A DNA stretch of 19,694 bases from Promethearchaeota archaeon (lineage in GTDB: Archaea > Asgardarchaeota > Lokiarchaeia > Sigynarchaeales > SOKP01). The DNA lies in assembly GCA_016839905.1 (NCBI GenBank), contig JAEOTJ010000176.1:1-19694 (forward strand), written 5' to 3'. The position numbers and the translations under genes were made by a program. Positions 7,451 through 13,130 of the stretch are shown here, piece after piece. Numbering within the stretch: the first letter of the stretch is position 1; the number at the start of each line of letters is the position of its first letter. The notes below the pieces were generated by a model. That model made no database searches and was not told the DNA's origin. It worked only from the letters and a program-made list of their open reading frames with translations.

Positions 7451-9442
7451 TTATTCACCTCCAATTAGGGCATCTTTAGGAACCGCCGCTTTAATCATTG
7501 GGAGTAATTGAATATCCCCAAATTGATTTTGAACAATGGCAGAGCTAGGACAAGCTGAAACGCATGTTCCACAACCTTTACATAATATTTCGTTGATCTC
7601 CGCAATCTTCTTGAATTCATTAAATGAAATCGCATTATAAGCACATAAACTTAAGCAACTCTTACACCCGGCACACTTATAATTCAAGATATATGAATAA
7701 AATGGTTCTATTTCGACTTCACCGGCTGCCATCAATGAAGCAGCACTAGACGCCGCTCCTTTAGCTTGAGCTACGGTGTCAGGAATATCTTTAGGTCCTT
7801 GTACAGTACCCGCAACAAACACTCCTTCGGTTAAAGTATCAACCGGTCGAAGTTTAGGATGGGCTTCCATAAGAAATCCATCGGCTGAACGTTGTACATT
7901 GAATAACCTTGCGGTTTCATCGGCATCACATCGAGGTTCAAGACCAATTGACAGGACTAACATATCTGCCTTGACTTCAACCTTTCTCTGAAGCACTGTA
8001 TCTTCAGCCCGGATGATGATATTATGGTTTTCATCCTCATCAACTTCACCAATTCTGCCTCTAATGTATTTAATACCATAATTCTTACCTGCAGATTCAT
8101 AGAACTCTTCATAACCCTTTCCGAATGCTCTAATATCCATGTAAAATATATAGATACTTGCATCAGGATGCTTTTCTTTATATTGACGCGCTTGTTTTGT
8201 TGCATACATGCAGCAAACCCTCGAACAGTATTCATTTCCTTTACCGGTGAACTCTCTGCTCCCTACACATTGTAAAAAGGCTATTGTATGAGGATCTTTA
8301 ACATCTGAAGGTCTCTTAGGTTTGCCCTCTGTAGGACCGAATGAACTCAATAATCTTTCCATTTGGAAACCAGTAATTACATTCGGATATTTCCCATAGC
8401 CATATTGCTTTAATGCTGTGGGATCATAAGGATCCCATCCCGTAGCTAAAATGATCGTTCCTACTTTAACATCAAGATATTTGGGTTTATCATCATATAT
8501 TATTGCTTTAGGTTCACACACTTCTTCACATATACCACATCTAATACAATGATCATTATCTATAGTGTATTCTCCTGGGACTGCTTGTGGAAAAGGAATA
8601 TAAGCTGCTTTTCTCGACTTCATCCCTAAATCAAATTCATTGCCAACTACGACAGGGCATTGTTCTGCGCACTCTCCACAGCCATTACACTTATCTTGGT
8701 CGATATAATGAGGTTTTTTCATGATTTTAACATCAAAATTGCCAACATATCCCGAAATCTCTACAACCTCAGAATATGTTAGGAGCTCTACATTTTTAGC
8801 ATTTGCAGTCTCTGACATTTTAGGTGTGATGATACATGCACTACAATCCATCGTAGGGAATGTTTTATCAAGTTGAGCCATATGTCCTCCGATCGTGGGT
8901 GTTTGTTCGACTAAATAAACTTTAAACCCTTGCTCAGAAAGGTCTAAAGCGGCATTCATACCCGCAATTCCTGCACCAACGATTAAACAAGCAGGTTCAA
9001 CCTTCACCTTGGTGACTTCTAAGGGTTTTAATCTGCTCACTTTTGCCACTGCCATCCTTAAATGGTCTTCAGCAATTTTAGTAGCCCCTTCTTTATCGTA
9101 TAAATTAACCCATGTACAATGTTCCCGGATATTTGCCATTTCAAATAAGAACTGGTTTAATCCCGCTTCTTCGCATGTTCTCCTGAAGGTTGGCTCATGC
9201 ATTCTAGGTGAACATGACGCAACAATAACGCGATTCACTGTACCTTCTTGAATATCCTCTTTAATGAGGTTTTGTCCAATATCAGAACACATGAACTTAT
9301 ACTCCTTTGCTAAAACTACATTCGGCAATTTTTTAGAATATTCTGCGAGTTTAGGAACATCAATAATCCCTCCTATGTTTATACCGCAGTGACAGATGTA
9401 TATACCTATTTTAATATCTTCCTTTTCAGCCAATTTTCTCAC
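7451..9442 (-). CDS. hdrA: Heterodisulfide reductase subunit A (flavin-bifurcating subunit)
   Basis: A 663-residue HdrA, close to the size of methanogen HdrA. It has the N-terminal HdrA domain (IGIYICHCGINIGG, 12-25), then a thioredoxin reductase-like FAD domain with GAGIAG (156-161) and GGHMAQLDKTFPTMDCSACI (185-204). Two inserted ferredoxin motifs (C252-C262, C299-C309) follow. The cysteine set C392, C406, C410, C411 has nearly the spacing of the unusual HdrA cluster ligands in the Hdr-Mvh structure. Two C-terminal ferredoxin motifs end it (C590-C600, C621-C631). HdrA splits electron pairs at its FAD. The GTG at 9442 overlaps hdrB by 17 nt and has no ribosome-binding site. A TTG at 9433 lies 5 nt after GGTGA and could be the real start (660 residues). 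No selenocysteine codon is present. Confidence 0.95.
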   Translation of the reverse strand: MRKLAEKEDIKIGIYICHCGINIGGIIDVPKLAEYSKKLPNVVLAKEYKFMCSDIGQNLIKEDIQEGTVNRVIVASCSPRMHEPTFRRTCEEAGLNQFLFEMANIREHCTWVNLYDKEGATKIAEDHLRMAVAKVSRLKPLEVTKVKVEPACLIVGAGIAGMNAALDLSEQGFKVYLVEQTPTIGGHMAQLDKTFPTMDCSACIITPKMSETANAKNVELLTYSEVVEISGYVGNFDVKIMKKPHYIDQDKCNGCGECAEQCPVVVGNEFDLGMKSRKAAYIPFPQAVPGEYTIDNDHCIRCGICEEVCEPKAIIYDDKPKYLDVKVGTIILATGWDPYDPTALKQYGYGKYPNVITGFQMERLLSSFGPTEGKPKRPSDVKDPHTIAFLQCVGSREFTGKGNEYCSRVCCMYATKQARQYKEKHPDASIYIFYMDIRAFGKGYEEFYESAGKNYGIKYIRGRIGEVDEDENHNIIIRAEDTVLQRKVEVKADMLVLSIGLEPRCDADETARLFNVQRSADGFLMEAHPKLRPVDTLTEGVFVAGTVQGPKDIPDTVAQAKGAASSAASLMAAGEVEIEPFYSYILNYKCAGCKSCLSLCAYNAISFNEFKKIAEINEILCKGCGTCVSACPSSAIVQNQFGDIQLLPMIKAAVPKDALIGGE

Positions 9443-10364
9443 CTATTTTTTTTAATACTGGGTCTACCGAAATAAATGGAGGAACTCCTCCTAATTCGTG
9501 CTTTTTTACCATCCCAACACTTTCTGGACTCATTCCTAATGCTAGCCCTAATAATTGGGTGATATAAATAACTGGAATCTTAAAAGGTGCGCTGATTTTA
9601 TCCTTGAAAATGTTATTTACTTCAATTTGACCTAGATCGAGTTGTAAATGACAGAAAGGGCAAGCCGTAATGATGGCCTCTGCACCAGCAGCAACCATAT
9701 TTTCCAATTTTTCCCTTGTAAAATCAAGTGAAAGTTCTTTAAACGCCCCTCTTACACCTCCTCCTGCACCGCAACACATATTTTTATCTTTATAGGCTAA
9801 GCTTTTACATCCCGTTGATTCCACTATCTCATCAAAAAACTTAGGTTCTTCAACTTCTCCATCCCAAGGTCGAATTTCTTTGGGTTTAGTTAGATGACAT
9901 CCGTAATGTACTGCCACATTTAGGTCTAAATTTTTCTTTACTAACTTCTTTATCCTTTCAACGCCAACTTCTTTATATAGAATTTCTAATATGTGTTTGA
10001 TTTCAATGGTTCCCTTAAACTCTCTACCTATTTTAGCAAGATGCTTATTTACTTCCTTCTTTAATTCTTTGTCATGTTTTAAAGAATGATTAACCTCCAG
10101 TAAACTACCATAACATCCATTGCACATTAGCGTTATATCCGTTCCATTTTGTTCAGCAATCGTTATATTTCTTGCACCTATTGCTAACCAAGTGGGAATA
10201 TCAAACCCTCTAAAAACCCCTGGCGCAGGACAGCAAGCAGCACCTTCCATATCAATTAGCCCAATCCCAATCTTCTCAAAAAAGCTTTTTGTGGCTCTTT
10301 CTATGAAAGGGTATCTGTTAGGAATGACACATCCTAAAAATAGGGAGTAATTTTTTTTAACCAT
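9426..10364 (-). CDS. hdrB: Heterodisulfide reductase subunit B (two CCG domains, noncubane clusters)
   Basis: A 312-residue protein with two CCG domains. Domain 1 carries C12, C44-C45, C81 and C84 (GCVIPNRYPF, ACCPAPG, MCNGCYG). Domain 2 carries C156, C197-C198, C235 and C238 (HYGCHLTKP, NMCCGAGGGVRG, CPFCHLQLD). These ten cysteines match, within one residue, the spacing of the ligands of the two noncubane [4Fe-4S] clusters that cleave CoM-S-S-CoB in methanogen HdrB. The disulfide-reducing site therefore looks intact. In an organism without methanogenesis the natural disulfide is unknown. The ATG at 10364 lies 3 nt after the hdrC stop, with GGTGA 7 nt upstream formed by the end of hdrC. Confidence 0.95.
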   Translation of the reverse strand: MVKKNYSLFLGCVIPNRYPFIERATKSFFEKIGIGLIDMEGAACCPAPGVFRGFDIPTWLAIGARNITIAEQNGTDITLMCNGCYGSLLEVNHSLKHDKELKKEVNKHLAKIGREFKGTIEIKHILEILYKEVGVERIKKLVKKNLDLNVAVHYGCHLTKPKEIRPWDGEVEEPKFFDEIVESTGCKSLAYKDKNMCCGAGGGVRGAFKELSLDFTREKLENMVAAGAEAIITACPFCHLQLDLGQIEVNNIFKDKISAPFKIPVIYITQLLGLALGMSPESVGMVKKHELGGVPPFISVDPVLKKIGEKIG

Positions 10365-10367
10365 ATT

Positions 10368-10922
10368 TTATTCACCTTCCTCCTTTTTTTTCTCATAGTC
10401 TCCAATGCCAACAAGTTTATCGAATTCCGTGCTTTTAATAAGCGTTCGGATTTCTTCTTCAGCCTCAGGAAAGTTATGAGTTGTTGGTGGAATACTACTT
10501 AAATCATAGGATTCTCTTAATTTATTCCATTTTTCATCGTTGATAGGAACACCGTGTCCCGTTTTGTAAAGGAATCCACATAGAGCTTTATGAGGAGCTT
10601 GCATAATTCCTCTCTGTACAGCAATATTTCTAAGGAAAATGATCATATCCGTAACTGGAACGCCGCGCGGGCACCTTTCTAGGCAAGTATAGCATGTAGA
10701 ACAGAACCAGAGCTCTTTATCTGATAAAACCTCGACAAGACCTAATTGGGCTTTTCTTATTAATTTTCGGGTACTCAACGCTGTTCTCCTTCCCGAGGGG
10801 CAGCCTCCGGTACATGTTCCGCATTGAATACACGATCCTATCTCTAGGTATTTTGCATCCCTCAATAGGTTCGCTAACTCATCAGTGAACTCCGTAATCT
10901 GATCTGACTCTATATTTTCCAT
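10368..10922 (-). CDS. hdrC: Heterodisulfide reductase subunit C (two-cluster ferredoxin)
   Basis: A 184-residue HdrC that relays electrons from HdrA to HdrB. The two motifs are SCIQCGTCTGGCPSG (C31, C34, C37, C41) and FCSTCYTCLERCPRG (C74, C77, C80, C84), and the helical tail is typical of the family. It is the first gene of hdrC-hdrB-hdrA-mvhD-frhB-like, all joined by gaps of 1-3 nt or overlaps. The ATG at 10922 has a GAGGAAA-type site about 10 nt upstream. The 204-bp region before it contains a 14-bp direct repeat and TATA-like elements. It ends in Glu-Gly-Glu-stop, supplying the ribosome-binding site of hdrB. Confidence 0.94.
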   Translation of the reverse strand: MENIESDQITEFTDELANLLRDAKYLEIGSCIQCGTCTGGCPSGRRTALSTRKLIRKAQLGLVEVLSDKELWFCSTCYTCLERCPRGVPVTDMIIFLRNIAVQRGIMQAPHKALCGFLYKTGHGVPINDEKWNKLRESYDLSSIPPTTHNFPEAEEEIRTLIKSTEFDKLVGIGDYEKKKEEGE

Positions 10923-11017
10923 ATTCTATAATTTCCTCTTTTTCTTAAATATCTGTTAATTGAGTATTTTAATTTGGTAAAAGTATATTTTAATAAAAAA
11001 TTTCCTAAAGAATTTCA

Positions 11018-11057
11018 TAAAATAATCCCAAGTATTTTTTTTTTAAAATAATCCCAA
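11018..11057 (-). repeat. 14-bp direct repeat pair, 26-bp period, upstream of hdrC
   Basis: TTGGGATTATTTTA on the minus strand occurs perfectly at 11031-11018 and 11057-11044, 26 bp apart. The GGG core makes chance recurrence unlikely in such AT-rich DNA. I saw no further copy in the window. Confidence 0.7.
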
Positions 11058-11074
11058 TATATATATAAGAGTAC

Positions 11075-11094
11075 GAAATAAAAAGAGAAGAAAA
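11075..11094 (-). terminator. Pyrimidine-rich terminator after the acyl-CoA dehydrogenase
   Basis: About 35 nt after the acd stop, the minus strand reads TTTTCTTCTCTTTTTATTTC, a U-rich tract of archaeal terminator type with no hairpin. It suggests that acd and hdr are separate transcripts, although read-through is possible. Confidence 0.35.
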
Positions 11095-11126
11095 TTTTAT
11101 TAAATTATTTTAAATAAATCTAAGTC

Positions 11127-12284
11127 TTAAAATAAAACACTCGATTTCCTTAAGATACCACGACCTGCTACTAATCGATTGATCTGATTTGTTCCTTCAT
11201 AAATCTGAGTTAATTTTGCATCACGCATAAGTTTTTCCACAATTGCACCCTTTATATATCCTGAACCCCCAAAAATTTGAACTGCATCAGTGGTAACTTT
11301 TATGGCAGCATCAGAAGCAAATAATTTCGCTAATGCCGCTTCTGTAGAGCATCTTATGCCCTGATCTATCATCCATCCTGCTTGGAGGTACATGACTCTC
11401 GAAGCAATAACAAGGGCATTCATATCAGCTAACATAAAATGAACACCTTGAAAACGACCTATAGGTTTACCAAATTGTACTCGCGTATTTGCCCGTTCAA
11501 CCGCTTCATCCAATGCTTTTTGAGCAATGCCTGTGGCACATGCTGCTATACCCACTCTTCCCCTGTCAAGAGCCATCATGGCTAGTTTAAAGCCTTGCCC
11601 TTCTTCTCCGATGAGGTTTTCCTCACTTAACTCGACATTTTCAAATTTTAATTCCGCAACATTTAATGCTCGATGACCCATTTTATCCTCCACCTTAACA
11701 ACTTCTATTCCTGGAGTACTTCTGGGCACGGCAAAGCAGCAAATTCCTTTAGTTCCAAGACTTTTATCAATAGTTGCGAACAAACAAAGTAAATCGGCAT
11801 ATTTTCCATTAGTAATAAAACGTTTTGTTCCGTTAATAACATAGCCGCTTCCTTTCTTTTCTGCCGTAGTTTGCATTAGAGCTGCGTCAGATCCTGCTTC
11901 AGGTTCAGTGAGACAAAAACATCCACTTCTGTAACTTTTTGTCATAGTTCCAATGAATTTCTTCTTCTGCTCCTCTGTTCCGCCAAGTTGAATAGGCCCC
12001 ATAGCCAAGTGTGAAATCCCAATCATCTGAGCAATGGATGGACACTCATAATTTAATGCTTCAGTTATAAGATAATGTTCTAAAAAACTAAATCCAGACC
12101 CCCCATATTCCTTGGAAATATTTGTATACATTAGCCCTAATTTATGCGCTTTTTTTAGAATTTCCTCTGGATAAGTACCTTCTTTATCAAATTCAATAGT
12201 TACAGGCTTTATTTCTTTAGTGGCGAAATCCCTTGCCTTCATTAGTAAGCTCTTCTGCGACTCACTTAAACTAAAGTCTATCAT
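11127..12284 (-). CDS. Acyl-CoA dehydrogenase
   Basis: A 385-residue FAD enzyme of normal length that introduces the alpha-beta double bond in acyl-CoA (first step of beta-oxidation, or the reverse reaction in some anaerobes). Signature 1 is CFCLTEPEAGSDAALMQTT (122-140), followed by KRFITNG (154-160). The late signature is IFGGSGYIKGAIVEKLMRDA (337-356). Then comes QIYEGTNQINR with the catalytic base at E363, the position used by short- and medium-chain enzymes. Substrate chain length is not readable. No electron-transfer flavoprotein gene is nearby, and the next unit downstream is the hdr operon. The ATG at 12284 has no strong ribosome-binding site. A TATA-like TATTTAAA at 12314-12307 is 26 bp upstream, consistent with a leaderless transcript. 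Confidence 0.93.
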   Translation of the reverse strand: MIDFSLSESQKSLLMKARDFATKEIKPVTIEFDKEGTYPEEILKKAHKLGLMYTNISKEYGGSGFSFLEHYLITEALNYECPSIAQMIGISHLAMGPIQLGGTEEQKKKFIGTMTKSYRSGCFCLTEPEAGSDAALMQTTAEKKGSGYVINGTKRFITNGKYADLLCLFATIDKSLGTKGICCFAVPRSTPGIEVVKVEDKMGHRALNVAELKFENVELSEENLIGEEGQGFKLAMMALDRGRVGIAACATGIAQKALDEAVERANTRVQFGKPIGRFQGVHFMLADMNALVIASRVMYLQAGWMIDQGIRCSTEAALAKLFASDAAIKVTTDAVQIFGGSGYIKGAIVEKLMRDAKLTQIYEGTNQINRLVAGRGILRKSSVLF

Positions 12285-12306
12285 AATAACACTAAAACTC
12301 TTTACT

Positions 12307-12314
12307 TTTAAATA
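12307..12314 (-). promoter_or_regulatory. TATA box for leaderless acyl-CoA dehydrogenase transcript
   Basis: TATTTAAA on the minus strand is centred 26 bp before the ATG at 12284, which places transcription start at or next to the start codon. The lack of a clear Shine-Dalgarno sequence agrees with this. Confidence 0.45.
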
Positions 12315-12360
12315 CTTTTTGATAATTTTATCTAATAGCCTATAAAATGGGATATTTATT

Positions 12361-12400
12361 AAAAAAAAAAAAAGTATTATCTTAATTATTTCAAAATAAT
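12361..12400 (-). terminator. Hairpin plus T13 terminator of the cold shock gene
   Basis: Downstream of the csp stop (12422), the minus strand has the inverted repeat ATTATTT-TG-AAATAAT (12400-12385). An uninterrupted run of 13 T follows at 12373-12361. The hairpin is all A-U and weak; the T run alone would suffice as an archaeal terminator. Confidence 0.55.
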
Positions 12401-12421
12401 CAAGGTATTTATATTAAAAAT

Positions 12422-12655
12422 TTATCTATTAAAATTTTGCAATGCTTTTTCGGTCACTACTACTTCACTTGCTTGAGGACCTTTTTGACCTTCAACAACC
12501 TCAAATTGTACTTTATCACCTTCATATAATATCTTGAAAGACTCTTCATCTCCTTTGATCGCGGAGTAATGAACAAAGACATCCTCTTCATCATCTGAGG
12601 TAATAAAACCATATCCTTTCCGGCTATTGAACCATTTTACTATTCCATTAACCAT
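12422..12655 (-). CDS. Cold shock domain protein (bacterial CspA type)
   Basis: A 77-residue single-domain cold shock protein. It starts [10 protein letters not shown], with RNP1 KGYGFI (13-18) and RNP2 VFVHYSAI (26-33), then [11 protein letters not shown] (56-66). These are the nucleic-acid-binding signatures of CspA-type OB folds, which bind single-stranded RNA and DNA and melt structure. Length agrees with bacterial Csp (about 65-75) plus a short tail. Such proteins are patchily distributed in archaea, so an origin by transfer from bacteria is likely. The ATG at 12655 follows AGGTAA 7 nt upstream. The upstream 195 bp contains a TATA-like TTTGTATAATATT (about 12736-12724), the short palindrome ACTGATTCAGT (12713-12723) and a small hairpin just before the ribosome-binding site. 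Confidence 0.95.
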   Translation of the reverse strand: MVNGIVKWFNSRKGYGFITSDDEEDVFVHYSAIKGDEESFKILYEGDKVQFEVVEGQKGPQASEVVVTEKALQNFNR

Positions 12656-12850
12656 TTTATGTTACCTATTTATCTATGAAAAACTTTTTTCAAATTGCTT
12701 TTTTATGAAACAACTGATTCAGTAAATATTATACAAATATTAAAGTTTTTTTTTTTACAATTAATAACTCTATTTTTTTATAAAAAATTTCTATAATATT
12801 AAAAAATAAGATAAATTTAATTCTAAGAAATAAAATGGAAAAAGAATTGC
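12656..12850 (-). promoter_or_regulatory. csp promoter and 5' leader
   Basis: With the TATA-like element near 12736-12724 the csp mRNA would have a leader of about 45 nt. It would contain GAAAAA-AG-TTTTTC (12691-12678), an A-U hairpin ending a few bases before the AGGTAA ribosome-binding site. A temperature-sensitive leader is conceivable for a cold shock gene, but this hairpin is weak. A T12-type tract on the plus strand near 12748-12759 is simple AT-rich sequence. Confidence 0.35.
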
Positions 12851-13063
12851 TTAGAATCTTTTTACTAGCGAAATTTCAGCAGAAAATCCAGGAATAACTC
12901 CGTCATAATCAACAATTCCTTTTTCCTTCAATTTTTTTAGAATAAGGCGAACGCCTTCAAATTCATCTGCACACATATCTTGTAATGCCTTATAATTTAG
13001 TTTTCCTTCATTCTCATTCAATTTTTCATAAATAAATTTTTCTTCTTCTGAAAGATTTTCCAT
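12851..13063 (-). CDS. Small winged-helix-like protein
   Basis: A 70-residue acidic-to-neutral protein. Residues 5-15 (SEEEKFIYEKL) look like helix 1. Residues 22-32 and 36-50 (LNYKALQDMCA, GVRLILKKLKEKGIV) look like the recognition helix-turn-helix, followed by a beta-wing (DYDGVIPGFSAEISLVKRF). The pattern 'last helix LKKLKEKGIV then wing' is common in MarR/ArsR-like and small archaeal wHTH proteins. I do not recognise a named family. A good ribosome-binding site (GAGGAG, 6 nt before the ATG at 13063) and a TATA-like ATTTATATATTA near 13127-13118 support a real, possibly separately transcribed gene. It begins 67 nt after the histidine kinase stop and could be a DNA-binding output partner, but nothing in it shows a phosphate receiver. 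Confidence 0.7.
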   Translation of the reverse strand: MENLSEEEKFIYEKLNENEGKLNYKALQDMCADEFEGVRLILKKLKEKGIVDYDGVIPGFSAEISLVKRF

Positions 13064-13130
13064 ATTTTTCTCCTCTTTTCTTTTTTTATTAATTTATTTT
13101 AATTTTCTTAATGTTTAATATATAAATTTC

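Larger units (their letters stand above)
10923..11126 (-). promoter_or_regulatory. Promoter/control region of the hdr operon
   Basis: This is the 204 bp between the acyl-CoA dehydrogenase stop and hdrC. On the minus strand TTAAAATATA (10993-10984) is a plausible TATA box giving a leader of about 40 nt. A second candidate, TTATATATATATT near 11067-11055, would give a leader of over 100 nt. The 14-bp direct repeats at 11018-11031 and 11044-11057 lie upstream of the first TATA box, or between TATA and start site if the second is used. Either position suits a regulator. Confidence 0.45.

Noticed and set aside
5239..10922. Reading the hdr genes as evidence for a methanogen
   Set aside because: No mcr, mtr or hydrogenase genes are in the window, and HdrABC and Fwd also occur in non-methanogenic archaea. 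The window alone cannot decide.
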